From an uncultured bacterium (GTDB lineage: Bacteria; Bacillota; Negativicutes; Acidaminococcales; Acidaminococcaceae), in contig CAJMQS010000004.1 of assembly GCA_905215645.1 (NCBI GenBank), forward strand, positions 53,218 to 117,217: 64,000 bases of DNA, in the 5' to 3' direction. The translations under genes and the position numbers were made by a program. This document shows positions 24,528 through 33,471 of the stretch, piece after piece; positions within the stretch are counted from its first letter, which is position 1, and each line of letters starts with the position of its first letter. The notes beneath the pieces are model-generated. The model was not told where the DNA came from. It searched no databases and was given only the letters and a program-made list of their open reading frames with translations.

Positions 24528-25088
24528 TTACTCCCACATCCCCCCGGCCTTCAGGGCCCGGCGGATCCGGATGCCCAGGAAGGCGGTGATGAAGGCCTTT
24601 ACGATGTCAAGAGGCAGGAAAGGCGCCACGGCAAGGACCATAGTCTTTTCCCAGGTCATGGGCTTGTGGAGGAAAAAGGCGAAGCTCAGCCGAAAGCCCA
24701 GGGCACCGATGAGATAACACACCACCGTCACCCCGGCCAGGGCCAGGAAGTTCTTCCCCAGGCTGTCCCCGGCCCAGGAACCACGGCTGACTTTCCCCGC
24801 CAGCCAGGCCACTACCGGGAAGCTGAGGATGAAGCCTCCGGTGGGCCCTGCCAGCATCACGATTCCTGCCTGACCCTGATTGAACACTGGCAAGCCCACA
24901 CAGCCCAGGAGCATCCAGACCAGCACGCTGGCCGGTCCCCAGACCGGTCCCAGCAAGAATCCGGCCAGGAGCACCATCAGGGTCTGGAGGGTCACCGGCA
25001 CCGGCCCTACGGGAATGGTCACATAGGAACTTAGTATGAGGAGTGCCGTAAAGAGAGCTGCCCCCATCATATTCCGTGTACGGTTCAT
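24528..25088 (-). CDS. bioY: Biotin transporter substrate-binding component BioY
   Basis: The S-component of an ECF importer, or a solitary biotin carrier. The 186 residues form six membrane helices with the BioY motifs PVTLQTLMVLLAG (about 27-39) and AGPTGGFILSFPV (about 79-91). The real start at 25088 overlaps the birA stop as ATGA, so the two are translationally coupled. Pairing with birA places biotin import and protein biotinylation in one unit. No ECF ATPase genes are in the window. Confidence 0.95.
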   Translation of the reverse strand: MNRTRNMMGAALFTALLILSSYVTIPVGPVPVTLQTLMVLLAGFLLGPVWGPASVLVWMLLGCVGLPVFNQGQAGIVMLAGPTGGFILSFPVVAWLAGKVSRGSWAGDSLGKNFLALAGVTVVCYLIGALGFRLSFAFFLHKPMTWEKTMVLAVAPFLPLDIVKAFITAFLGIRIRRALKAGGMWE

Positions 25089-26080
25089 GCGTATTTCCCC
25101 TTTCCTTGGGCCGGCCGGATGGAAACGTCCCCAGCCAAGACAGTTTCCACCGTGCCGTCTTCTTTCTTCACCTGGAGGGCTCCGGTGGAATCGATATCCA
25201 GGGCCGTCCCGATATAGGTCTTGTCCGGAGCGATGACCTTTACCTGTTTGCCCAAGGTGATGGAATATTTCCGCCACTGGTCAAAGATCGGGCCGAACCC
25301 TTCCCGGCAGGCAATCTCATAATAGGCTTCCATATAGTCCAAGACTTTGGCCAAAAGGGCCACCCGGTCCACGCTCTTTCCTGTCACATCCGCAATGGAA
25401 ATGGCCGCCGGCCGCAGTTCTTCCGGCACCATCTCCCGAGGGACGCACACATTGATGCCGATGCCCACCACCAGGTAATTGATATGGCCGAATTCCGCGC
25501 TCATTTCCGTCAGGATCCCTACCAATTTTTTCCCATTCAGCAGCACATCATTGGGCCATTTGATCTGGGCATCCACCTGGCAGACTTCCCGGATGGCCCG
25601 GACCACCGCCACGGCACTCAATAGGGTCATCTTAGGTGCTTCCTGGGGCAGGAAAGTGGGTTTCAGCAGCAGTGAGAACCACAGGCCCTTGCCCTTGGGG
25701 CTGAACCAGCCCCGGGACAGCCTTCCTTTGCCTCCCGTCTGTTCCTCGGCCACGCAGAGGGTCCCATCCGCCGCATCCTTGTCCGCCAGTTTCTTCAATA
25801 CTTCATTGGAACTGGTGACGCTTTCCTGATAGCAGATGGCATGGCCCAGGAACCGGGTATGGAGCCGGGCAGTAATTTCTGTAGGCAGCAGTTTATCCGG
25901 AACGGAAGTCAGCACATAGCCTTTTTTCGTGTAGGCTTCGATGCCATAGCCCTCCTTCTTCAGGGTCTGGATATGCTTCCAGATGGCCGTCCGGGTGATA
26001 CCCAAAGTACGGGCCAGTTCTTCTCCGGAAACCGGTTCCGGAGCTTTTTCACGCAGGATTTTCAGGATTTCAGTACGCAT
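25085..26080 (-). CDS. birA: Bifunctional biotin-protein ligase/biotin operon repressor BirA
   Basis: Attaches biotin to carboxylase carrier domains and probably represses biotin genes. The 331 residues have an N-terminal winged helix (about 1-60: TLGITRTAIWKHIQTLKKEG), the ligase core with GGKGRLSRGWFSP (about 114-126) and KWPNDVLLNGKKLVGIL (about 178-194), and a small C-terminal SH3-like domain. The DNA-binding domain implies regulation. Only one possible BirA half-site (TGTTAACC near 26114) is seen upstream, so the operator is not identified. Confidence 0.95.
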   Translation of the reverse strand: MRTEILKILREKAPEPVSGEELARTLGITRTAIWKHIQTLKKEGYGIEAYTKKGYVLTSVPDKLLPTEITARLHTRFLGHAICYQESVTSSNEVLKKLADKDAADGTLCVAEEQTGGKGRLSRGWFSPKGKGLWFSLLLKPTFLPQEAPKMTLLSAVAVVRAIREVCQVDAQIKWPNDVLLNGKKLVGILTEMSAEFGHINYLVVGIGINVCVPREMVPEELRPAAISIADVTGKSVDRVALLAKVLDYMEAYYEIACREGFGPIFDQWRKYSITLGKQVKVIAPDKTYIGTALDIDSTGALQVKKEDGTVETVLAGDVSIRPAQGKGKYA

Positions 26081-26134
26081 GACAGTCTTCCTTTCGTTCC
26101 CTTTGGGGGAAAAGATGTTAACCTAATTGCTTGG

Positions 26135-26163
26135 AAAAAGGGGTGCTGCAGAAGCAGCACCCC
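26135..26163 (-). terminator. Terminator for ftsH transcripts
   Basis: GGGGTGCTGC pairs with GCAGCACCCC around a 4-base loop and is followed by TTTTT on the minus strand. Confidence 0.8.
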
Positions 26164-26164
26164 A

Positions 26165-26325
26165 GGTCGCAAGTCGCGGGTCGCGGGTCGCGAGCCTGAC
26201 CCCGATGGAATTTCTCCCCGTTTCCTGTCCATTCGTCAGAGGAGGATCCATTGTCCGATTATAAAGCAGCAGCTTTCGCAATGCGCCGAACAAGTCCGCG
26301 AACCGTGACTCATGGCCCTTGACCC
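26165..26325. repeat. Heptamer-bounded element, about 161 bp (copy F)
   Basis: The left array has GTCGCGG units (26165-26196). The right end is a degenerate inverted array of GTCACGG/GGTTCGC-type units (26294-26325). Between them lies non-coding DNA with a CGATGGAATTT stretch like the end motif of other copies. It sits between the ftsH stop (after a GTCTGCCGCC/GGCGGCAGAC hairpin at 26327-26345) and the ftsH terminator, so it would be part of the 3' untranslated RNA. Confidence 0.65.
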
Positions 26326-26349
26326 TGTCTGCCGCCGGGCGGCAGACAC

Positions 26350-28287
26350 CTACGCCTGCGGCACTTCTTTGGGTACCGGTGCCACCACAGGGGCTTCCGC
26401 TGGTTCTTCCACAGGGACCGGACCAATGGGGGCCGGAGTCCCATCCGCAGGTTTCTTCGGTTCCTCCTGAGGCGGCACTTCACCTTTTTCCAGGATATGG
26501 CCGTATTTCAGCAGTTCCTGGATTTCATGGCCTTCCAGGGTTTCCCGTTCCATCAGGTTCTGGGCGATCAAGTGCAGCTTATCGATGTTGTCATTGAGAA
26601 GTTTCACCGTTCCTTCATAGGCTTCATCGATGAACCGGCGGATTTCCCCGTCGATCTGGGCTGCCACTTTTTCACTGTAATCATTCTGCCGGCCGATATC
26701 CCGTCCCAGGAACACCTGTTCCTGCCGGTGGCCGAAGGTCACTGCCCCCAGCACTTCACTCATGCCGTATTCACAGGTCATCCGCCGAGCCAATTCCGTA
26801 GCCCGCTGGAGGTCGCTGCTGGCGCCGCTGGAAATTTCATGGAGCACCAGAGCTTCCGCCACACGGCCCCCCAGGAGCACCTTCAACTGATCCAACATCT
26901 CACTGCGGGTAGCGTAATACCGATCTTCCGTAGGCAGGCTCAAGGTATAGCCCCCAGCCCGACCTCTGGGGATGATGGTGACTTTGTGCACCGGATCCGT
27001 ATGATCCAGGAGCATCCCCACCAGGGTATGGCCCCCTTCATGGTAGGCGGTCAGTTTCTTTTCCTCATCGGTGATGACCTGGCTCTTCCGTTCCGGTCCC
27101 ATCATCACCCGTTCCGCCGCTTCTTCCAGGTCGCTCATGGTGATGGTCACCTGGTTATGCCGGGCAGCCAGCAAGGCCCCTTCATTCACTAGGTTGGCCA
27201 AATCAGCCCCCGTAAAGCCCGGAGTCTGCCGAGCAATGACACCCAGATCCACAGACGGATCGATGGGCTTTCCTTTGGTATGGACCCGGAGGATGGCCCG
27301 GCGTCCCCGGATATCCGGTTTGTCCACCACGATCTGCCGATCAAAACGGCCCGGACGCAGCAGGGCCGGATCCAGGATATCCGGACGGTTGGTGGCCGCA
27401 ATCATGATGATCCCTTCATTGGCTCCGAAGCCGTCCATTTCCACCAGCAGCTGGTTCAGGGTCTGTTCCCGTTCATCATGGCCGCCGCCCAATCCGGCAC
27501 CTCTCTGACGGCCTACTGCATCGATTTCATCGATGAAAACGATACAAGGTGCATTCTTCTTGGCCTGATCGAATAAGTCACGGACACGGGATGCCCCTAC
27601 GCCTACGAACATTTCCACAAAGTCGGAACCGGAGATGCTGAAGAAAGGCACCCCGGCTTCCCCGGCTACAGCCTTGGCCAGGAGGGTCTTCCCAGTGCCG
27701 GGAGGCCCGTAGAGCAGCACCCCTTTTGGGATCTTGGCCCCCAGCTGGTTGTACTTCTGGGGAGCCTTCAGGAATTCTACCACTTCTTCCAGTTCCTGCT
27801 TGGCTTCATCAGCCCCGGCCACATCCTTGAAAGTGACCCGGCTCTTGCCGTCCCCGTAGAGCTTGGCTTTGCTCTTGCCGAAACTCATGACCCGGCTGCC
27901 GCCGCCCTGGGCGTTGTTCATCATGAAGAACCAGAGGATCACGATGACCACCATAGGCAGGATGGAAGTGAGCAGATTGCTCAGCATGGAGGGCTGGGGA
28001 GGCAGTTCTGCCTTGATTTCTACATCCCGAGCCCGGAGGGTATCCACCAGTTTCTCATCCCGGGGCGCAATGGTGGTGAATTCTGCCCCATTCTTCAGTT
28101 TGCCCCGGATCACAGAATTGTCCACGATGGTGACATTCTTTACTTCATCCTGCTGGACTTCCTTCATGAAGTTGCTGTAGCTCATCTCATTCTTGGGGGT
28201 GCTGGATGCATTGTAGTAGTCATAGATCCAGACCCCTACGATGACAATGAGCAGGTAAAACACAAGATTGCGGATAAACTTACTCAC
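26350..28287 (-). CDS. ftsH: ATP-dependent zinc metalloprotease FtsH
   Basis: A membrane-anchored AAA protease that removes damaged membrane and regulatory proteins. The 645 residues show TM1 (about 7-23), an extracytoplasmic domain, TM2 (about 105-122), Walker A GPPGTGKT (194-201), Walker B FIDEID (251-256), the second region of homology RPGRFDRQ (311-318), and the zinc site HEGGH (416-420; the usual third residue is Ala, here Gly). The C-terminal tail (about 605-645) is low-complexity Pro/Ala/Glu/Val. It follows hpt and tilS in the usual Firmicute order. Confidence 0.97.
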   Translation of the reverse strand: MSKFIRNLVFYLLIVIVGVWIYDYYNASSTPKNEMSYSNFMKEVQQDEVKNVTIVDNSVIRGKLKNGAEFTTIAPRDEKLVDTLRARDVEIKAELPPQPSMLSNLLTSILPMVVIVILWFFMMNNAQGGGSRVMSFGKSKAKLYGDGKSRVTFKDVAGADEAKQELEEVVEFLKAPQKYNQLGAKIPKGVLLYGPPGTGKTLLAKAVAGEAGVPFFSISGSDFVEMFVGVGASRVRDLFDQAKKNAPCIVFIDEIDAVGRQRGAGLGGGHDEREQTLNQLLVEMDGFGANEGIIMIAATNRPDILDPALLRPGRFDRQIVVDKPDIRGRRAILRVHTKGKPIDPSVDLGVIARQTPGFTGADLANLVNEGALLAARHNQVTITMSDLEEAAERVMMGPERKSQVITDEEKKLTAYHEGGHTLVGMLLDHTDPVHKVTIIPRGRAGGYTLSLPTEDRYYATRSEMLDQLKVLLGGRVAEALVLHEISSGASSDLQRATELARRMTCEYGMSEVLGAVTFGHRQEQVFLGRDIGRQNDYSEKVAAQIDGEIRRFIDEAYEGTVKLLNDNIDKLHLIAQNLMERETLEGHEIQELLKYGHILEKGEVPPQEEPKKPADGTPAPIGPVPVEEPAEAPVVAPVPKEVPQA

Positions 28288-28343
28288 ACTTGAGCTCCTT
28301 TCCTGTCTGGAGTCCCTCCCGGAGAGAAGGCAGACATGGAGAA

Positions 28344-28883
28344 TTATTTTTCATAGACGGAACGTTTCAGGATGCCGATGTAGGGCAGGTTCCGGTATTC
28401 TTCATCATAATCCAAGCCAAAGCCCACCACGAATTCATCCGGGATGGCAAACCCGGCGTAATCCGGCAGCACTTTCACCAGCCGGCGTTCCTTTTTATCC
28501 AGCATGGCGGCCACTTTCAGAGTCTTGGGATTCCGGTTGTGGAACAATTCACCTACAGCCTTCAGGGTCAATCCCGTATCGATTACATCGTCCACCAGGA
28601 GGATGTTCTTGCCGGCAATGTTCCGAGAAGTATCATAATCGATATCCACCTTGCCGGAAGATTTTGTGCCGGAACCATAAGAAGAAGCCTTGATGAAATC
28701 GATCCGTACCGGCACGGTGATATGCTGGGTCAGTTCCGTCAGGAAATAAGCAGCCCCCTTCAGCAATCCGATGACCACCAATTCTTCCCCGGCATAATCC
28801 CGGCTGATTTCAGCCCCCATCTCAGCGATCCGGGCTTTCAGGGTTTTCTCATCGATCAGTACTCTCTCAATTTTTTCGTTCAT
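28344..28883 (-). CDS. hpt: Hypoxanthine phosphoribosyltransferase
   Basis: Salvages hypoxanthine and guanine with PRPP. The 179 residues carry the PRPP-binding motif ILLVDDVIDTGLTLK (about 93-107) and the C-terminal VVGFGLDYDEEYRNLPYIG that closes the base pocket. The start overlaps the end of tilS by 17 bases, as in many Firmicutes where tilS-hpt-ftsH form one unit. Confidence 0.96.
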   Translation of the reverse strand: MNEKIERVLIDEKTLKARIAEMGAEISRDYAGEELVVIGLLKGAAYFLTELTQHITVPVRIDFIKASSYGSGTKSSGKVDIDYDTSRNIAGKNILLVDDVIDTGLTLKAVGELFHNRNPKTLKVAAMLDKKERRLVKVLPDYAGFAIPDEFVVGFGLDYDEEYRNLPYIGILKRSVYEK

Positions 28884-29919
28884 TTCTCTGACGCTCCTTT
28901 TTTGCTAGCTTGTCGGCCCGTTCAGCTTCCCGGGACCGTTGATTCTTTCCAGCCATCAGCCGGCCGTTCAAATAGATCAGCCGGACATTGCCAGGGACAT
29001 CCAGGGCTTTGTTCCCCACACCCCGGGCAATCATTTCCAAGATTTTTTCCACATGATCATACCCCAGCTCAGCGCCGCCAGCCTTCCGGACCAGGATCCG
29101 GATCACCCGGCTCCGGAGAGCCAGGGGCAGTTCTCCGAATTCTTTTTCCACCTTCACATCAAAGGTGCCGAAGACTTCCCGGCCATAAGCCCGGAGATAC
29201 CGGCCGGCCAGTTCCTCCAGATACGACTCATCGCTGGCGGCCAGACGGGCGGCCTGGGCCAGCTGTTTCCGGATCCGGGGATTCTGGGTTTCCAAGAGGG
29301 GAAGGAGTTTCTTCCTCACCCAGTTCCGTTTCAGAGCCAGGTCTTCATTGGTACTGTCCATACAGTAGGCCAGTCCCTGTTCCCTGCAGTAGGCTTCCGT
29401 ATCCTGCCGAGTGATTTCCAGGAAAGGACGTGCCAGATGACCGCTCACCGGCAGCATCCCCCGCATTCCTCGGGTCCCAGTGCCCCGGAGCAGGTTCAGG
29501 AGCACGGTTTCAGCCTGATCATCCTGGTGATGGGCCAGGAAAATCCCGCTGGCTCCTGCCTCTTTCCGGCATCTTTCAAGAGCTTCGTACCGCAGCTTCC
29601 GAGCCGCTTCTTCCAGAGAAAGGCCCTCTTCTCGGGCCAGGGCTTCCGGTTCTACATCCATCCGCCGAAAGTCCAGGCCATGCTCCCGGCAGTAGACTTC
29701 CACCAACGCCGCATCCCGTTCCGCTTCTTCGCCCCGGAGATGATGCTGGACATGGACCACCAGGATCCTGACCCCATCTTCTTCGCCCTGCCGGGCCATG
29801 GCATCAGTGAGAGCCAGGGAATCCGCTCCTCCGCTGCAGGCGGCTACAGCCGGAGCAGGAGGCTGCCACAGAGGAGAAGCCGCCACCAGATGCCGCAGGC
29901 TGTCTTCTAAAATACTCAC
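28867..29919 (-). CDS. tilS: tRNA(Ile)-lysidine synthase, short form
   Basis: Changes C34 of the AUA-reading tRNA(Ile) to lysidine. The 350 residues contain the PP-loop AACSGGADSLAL (about 26-37) and HHQDDQAETVLLNLLRGTG (about 129-147). The protein stops near 350, whereas E. coli TilS has 432, so the last C-terminal domain of the long form appears to be missing, as in the short TilS of some bacteria. Confidence 0.94.
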   Translation of the reverse strand: MSILEDSLRHLVAASPLWQPPAPAVAACSGGADSLALTDAMARQGEEDGVRILVVHVQHHLRGEEAERDAALVEVYCREHGLDFRRMDVEPEALAREEGLSLEEAARKLRYEALERCRKEAGASGIFLAHHQDDQAETVLLNLLRGTGTRGMRGMLPVSGHLARPFLEITRQDTEAYCREQGLAYCMDSTNEDLALKRNWVRKKLLPLLETQNPRIRKQLAQAARLAASDESYLEELAGRYLRAYGREVFGTFDVKVEKEFGELPLALRSRVIRILVRKAGGAELGYDHVEKILEMIARGVGNKALDVPGNVRLIYLNGRLMAGKNQRSREAERADKLAKKERQRNERKN

Positions 29920-29936
29920 GCTTTCACCTTCTAATT

Positions 29937-29966
29937 AAAAAAGGTACTTCCGAGGAAGTACCTTTT
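29937..29966. terminator. Terminator between the S1-domain gene and tilS
   Basis: AAAAGGTACTTCC pairs directly with GGAAGTACCTTTT around a 2-base loop, with A and T runs. Confidence 0.85.
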
Positions 29967-29973
29967 GTGTTCA

Positions 29974-30462
29974 TCAATCTCCTCTGCGAGCACCACGGCC
30001 GCCCCGTTTGGATTCCGTATTCCGTTTCAAATCCAGCAGACGATCATCACTTTCTTTCAGGAACTTGGAAAGTTTGTCTTCAAAGCTCATAGGACCCTGT
30101 GCCCGGGGAGCTCCATGGAAGGGCTTGTTCTCAAACCGCTTCTTTCCGTCGAACCGTTTGTTGTCCAGATGCTTGTTTTCGAAATGCCGGTTTTCCCCGG
30201 CCGGTCTCCGTTCCGGTGCCGGTGCAGGGGGCATCAGGGCTTTCAGGGACAGACCGATTTTTCCCTTTTCATCAATGGAAACCACCTTGACGGTAACTTT
30301 GTCCTTAACTTTGAGGAAATCATGTACATCTTTGACGAAGACATTGGAAACCTCAGAAATGTGAATCAGACCAACCTTATTTTCGGGCAATGACACAAAT
30401 GCACCAAAATTCGTAATCCCGGTGACAATACCATCTACAACTGCGCCTTTTTCCAAAGCCAT
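29974..30462 (-). CDS. S1-domain RNA-binding protein (YabR-like)
   Basis: The 162 residues begin with an S1/OB domain (about 5-73: GAVVDGIVTGITNFGAFVSL, then GLIHISEVSN and KVVSIDEKGKIGLSLKA). A basic, disordered tail rich in Arg, Lys, His and Asn follows (about 80-162). Such proteins bind RNA or the ribosome; the exact role is unknown. Its promoter is overlapped by an inverted repeat, described separately. Confidence 0.88.
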   Translation of the reverse strand: MALEKGAVVDGIVTGITNFGAFVSLPENKVGLIHISEVSNVFVKDVHDFLKVKDKVTVKVVSIDEKGKIGLSLKALMPPAPAPERRPAGENRHFENKHLDNKRFDGKKRFENKPFHGAPRAQGPMSFEDKLSKFLKESDDRLLDLKRNTESKRGGRGARRGD

Positions 30463-30497
30463 AAGTCAAAGACATCCTCCTTTTTCAGTGGGTATTA

Positions 30498-30535
30498 CGT
30501 TAACCATTATACCGTTGTTAACGAATTTTCGTCAA
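30498..30535 (-). promoter_or_regulatory. Promoter of the S1-domain gene with flanking GTTAAC repeats
   Basis: TTGACG and TATAAT lie 18 bases apart. The -10 box sits between two GTTAAC hexamers (30499-30504 and 30517-30522; GTTAAC is its own reverse complement) in the frame CGTTAACC..TTGTTAACG. This looks like an operator for a dimeric repressor covering the -10 box. The spacing does not match a BirA site. Confidence 0.6.
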
Positions 30536-30540
30536 GAGGG

Positions 30541-30573
30541 AAAAGGGGCTGCCGCCGAAGCGGCAGCCCCTTT
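30541..30573 (-). terminator. copA terminator
   Basis: GGGGCTGCCGC pairs with GCGGCAGCCCC around a 4-base loop and is followed by TTTT on the minus strand. Confidence 0.85.
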
Positions 30574-30605
30574 GGTCAACGGCCGTTGACAGCTGAACGC
30601 TGACA
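30574..30605. repeat. Fused pair of heptamer ends after copA (copy G)
   Basis: GGTCAACGG meets its reverse complement CCGTTGAC, followed by TGACAGC/TGAACGC units, with no sequence in between. It lies 3 bases from the copA stop and abuts the terminator. Confidence 0.65.
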
Positions 30606-30608
30606 ATC

Positions 30609-33419
30609 CTATGCCTCCATCCCCTCATACTCATACCCCTCCTTCAGGATGGCGCTCTTGAAATCATTTTCTGGGACATTCCGAGTCTCGGTGACTTCCA
30701 CGGTGCCAGTACTGTGGTCCGCTTTGGCGCTGGCGACTCCGTCCAACCCTTCCAAGGCTTTCTTCACACGGCCTTCGCAGTGGGCGCACATCATGCCCTT
30801 CACTTTCAGGGTCACCGTATTCCCGTCTGCTGCCTCGGCTGCCGGCTGGATTGCTCCGGTCACTTCATAGCCGGCTTTGGCCACCGCTTGCTGTACCTGG
30901 GCATAGTCCAGAGGCTTGGTCACCGTAGCTACCACGGTCCCGGCGGTATGGTCCGCTTTGGCACTGACCACTCCGTCCAACCCTTCCAAGGCCTTCTTTA
31001 CCCGGCCTTCGCAGTGGGCGCACATCATGCCCTTTACCTGATAGGTCACCTGAGTTCCTGCAGCCGCCGGTACCGGACAGGCAGCGGGCTGAGGCGCCAA
31101 GTCCGCTTTTTCCACCACAGCTGCAGCCGGGTTCTTCCGTTTCTTGTCATGGCTGGCATCATGGAGCTTGAACAGGTTCAGCCGCAGGGCATTCATGCAC
31201 ACAGTGAAGCTGGAAAGGCTCATGGCCGCCGCCCCCACCATGGGGTTCATCTTGTAGCTGAACAGTCCAGCTGCCAGAGGGATGCAGATCATGTTGTAGA
31301 AGAAGGCCCAGAACAGGTTCTCGTGGATGTTGGTCACGGTGCCCCGGCTCAGCCGCACCGCTGCGGATACGTCCGTGAGCCGGCTGTTCATCAGGACGAT
31401 GTCCGCAGAATCGATGGCCACATCCGCCCCGGCACCGATGGCGATGCCGATGTCTGCCCGAGTCAGGGCGGGTGCATCGTTGATGCCGTCCCCGACCATA
31501 GCTACCAGCCCCCCCGCTTTCTGGAGTTCTCGGATCACTGTTTCCTTGCCTTCCGGCAGGACGCCAGCCACCACTTTATCCACCCCAGCCTGCCGGCCGA
31601 TGGCTTCAGCTGTCCGCTGGTTGTCCCCAGTGACCATGACCACTTCGATCCCCATGTTCTGGAGTTCTTTGATAGCCTTGGCAGAATCTTCCTTGATGAC
31701 GTCAGCAACGGCGATCATCCCAGCCAGTTTCCCATCTTTGGCAAAGACCAGGGGTGTCTTGCCCTGGCCGGCCAGTTCCGTGCCTTTTTCCTCCATGGCG
31801 CGGTCCAAAGCCCCCAGGCTCTTCAGGAAGCTCAGGCTGCCGCCGATGAGTTTCTTCCCTTTCTGGACCACCTGGAGCCCGTTCCCCGGCAGGGCCTGGA
31901 AATCATCCACAGTTTCCGCCTGGAGGCCTTTGGCTTCCGCTTCTTCCACCACGGCCCTAGCCAGGGGATGTTCGGATTTCTGTTCCAGATCATAGGCCAG
32001 CTGGAGCAGGCTTTCCTGGGTATAGCCTTCCGCCGGCACCACATCCGTTACCTTGGGCTGCCCTTTGGTAATGGTCCCGGTCTTGTCCAGGGCAACTACG
32101 GCTACTTTCCCGGCATTTTCTAAAGAAGAGGAAGTCTTGAACAGGATGCCGTTCTTGGCCCCTACGCCGCTGCCCACCATGATGGCTACAGGAGTTGCCA
32201 GCCCTAAGGCGCAAGGGCAGGCAATAACCAAAACGGCGATGCCCCGAGCGATGGCAGAACCCAGAGTGGCCCCGGCAATCAGCCAGCCGATGGTGGTGAT
32301 CACGGCGATACTGATGATGGCCGGTACGAATACGGCGGAAACTTTATCTGCGATCCGTGCGATGGGAGCCTTAGTAGCCGCTGCATCACTGACCAGTTTG
32401 ATGATCTGGCTCAAAGTGGTGTCTTCCCCGACCCGAGTGGCTTCACATTCCAGGTAGCCGGACTGGTTGATGGTAGCCGTGGAGACTTTGTCCCCCGGTT
32501 TCTTGTCCACCGGCAGGCTTTCCCCGGTAAGAGCGCTTTCGTTGACGGCGGAATTGCCTTTCACCACCACCCCGTCCACCGGGATATTTTCCCCGGGACG
32601 GACAGCAAAGATGTCCCCCTTCTGTACATCATCGATGGAAACGGTGACTTCCTTCCCGTCCCGGATCAGCACGGCAGTTTTGGGAGCCAATTTCATGAGC
32701 CCTTTCAGAGCATCAGTGGTCCGGCCCTTGCTCATGGCTTCCAGCATCTTTCCCAGGGTGATCAGGGAAGGGATCATGGCCGCGGTCTCAAAATACAGGT
32801 CGTGCATATACATATGGTGCAATTCGGCAAAAGGCGTCCCATGGGCCGTCAGGAAGGTGATGTCATAGAACACCGCCAGACTCCAGAAAAAAGATACGGA
32901 AGAACCCAGGGCCACCAGGGTATCCATATTGGGAGCCCCATGGAACAGGGTCTTGAACCCGCTGGTGTAGAAATCCTTGTTGATGTACATGACGATGATG
33001 GCCAGCAGCATCTGGGTCAGCATCAGCCCCAAATGGTTCCCGTCCAAAAGGGCCGGCACCGGCCACCCCAGCATATTGTGGCCCATGGTGATGTACATGA
33101 GCACGAACAGGAACCCCAGGGAGGTAAACAGCCGCCGGCGGAGCCGGGGAGTCTCATGGTCCTTCAGGGCCTCTTCATCGGCGGCCAGCTTTTCCGCCAG
33201 ACCCTGTTTGGCCTGGGCGGCTCCCTTGACGGATGCCCCATAGCCTGCATCTTCCACGGCCTTGATGATCTCTGCATCCGAGGCCGTCCCTTCCACCCCC
33301 ATGCTGTTGGTCAGGAGGGATACGGAAACATTCTTGACACCGGGCACGCCTGCTACGGCTTTTTCCACATGCGCCTGACAGGATGCACAGGTCATGCCCG
33401 TTACGATATATTGTTTCAT
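30609..33419 (-). CDS. copA: Copper-exporting P-type ATPase with one N-terminal and two C-terminal metal-binding domains
   Basis: Pumps Cu(I) out of the cytoplasm using ATP. The 936 residues show an HMA domain at the start (GMTCASC, Cys 11 and Cys 14), the actuator TGES loop (ALTGESLPVD), the membrane metal site CPC in VIACPCALGLATP, the phosphorylation motif DKTGTITKG, the HP motif in SEHPLARAV, and GDGINDAPAL. After the last membrane helices (YNMICIPLAAG, MSLSSFTVCMNALRL) come two more HMA domains with identical cores GMMCAHCEGRVKKALEGLDG, 78 residues apart (Cys 800/803 and 878/881). A promoter with a CsoR-like operator controls it. Confidence 0.95.
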   Translation of the reverse strand: MKQYIVTGMTCASCQAHVEKAVAGVPGVKNVSVSLLTNSMGVEGTASDAEIIKAVEDAGYGASVKGAAQAKQGLAEKLAADEEALKDHETPRLRRRLFTSLGFLFVLMYITMGHNMLGWPVPALLDGNHLGLMLTQMLLAIIVMYINKDFYTSGFKTLFHGAPNMDTLVALGSSVSFFWSLAVFYDITFLTAHGTPFAELHHMYMHDLYFETAAMIPSLITLGKMLEAMSKGRTTDALKGLMKLAPKTAVLIRDGKEVTVSIDDVQKGDIFAVRPGENIPVDGVVVKGNSAVNESALTGESLPVDKKPGDKVSTATINQSGYLECEATRVGEDTTLSQIIKLVSDAAATKAPIARIADKVSAVFVPAIISIAVITTIGWLIAGATLGSAIARGIAVLVIACPCALGLATPVAIMVGSGVGAKNGILFKTSSSLENAGKVAVVALDKTGTITKGQPKVTDVVPAEGYTQESLLQLAYDLEQKSEHPLARAVVEEAEAKGLQAETVDDFQALPGNGLQVVQKGKKLIGGSLSFLKSLGALDRAMEEKGTELAGQGKTPLVFAKDGKLAGMIAVADVIKEDSAKAIKELQNMGIEVVMVTGDNQRTAEAIGRQAGVDKVVAGVLPEGKETVIRELQKAGGLVAMVGDGINDAPALTRADIGIAIGAGADVAIDSADIVLMNSRLTDVSAAVRLSRGTVTNIHENLFWAFFYNMICIPLAAGLFSYKMNPMVGAAAMSLSSFTVCMNALRLNLFKLHDASHDKKRKNPAAAVVEKADLAPQPAACPVPAAAGTQVTYQVKGMMCAHCEGRVKKALEGLDGVVSAKADHTAGTVVATVTKPLDYAQVQQAVAKAGYEVTGAIQPAAEAADGNTVTLKVKGMMCAHCEGRVKKALEGLDGVASAKADHSTGTVEVTETRNVPENDFKSAILKEGYEYEGMEA

Positions 33420-33437
33420 GATGGACCTCTCTTTCTA

Positions 33438-33454
33438 ATACCCTACCAGGGTAT
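33438..33454 (-). promoter_or_regulatory. CsoR-like copper operator
   Basis: The perfect palindrome ATACCCT-ACC-AGGGTAT lies between the copA -10 box and the start codon. Arms of TACCC/GGGTA are typical of CsoR operators at copper-export genes. No csoR gene is in the window. Confidence 0.7.
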
Positions 33455-33471
33455 CCTTCTTTCATGGTCAT

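Noticed and set aside
26114..26121. BirA operator upstream of birA (TGTTAACC)
   Set aside because: Only one half-site is present; no inverted partner occurs at the expected distance.
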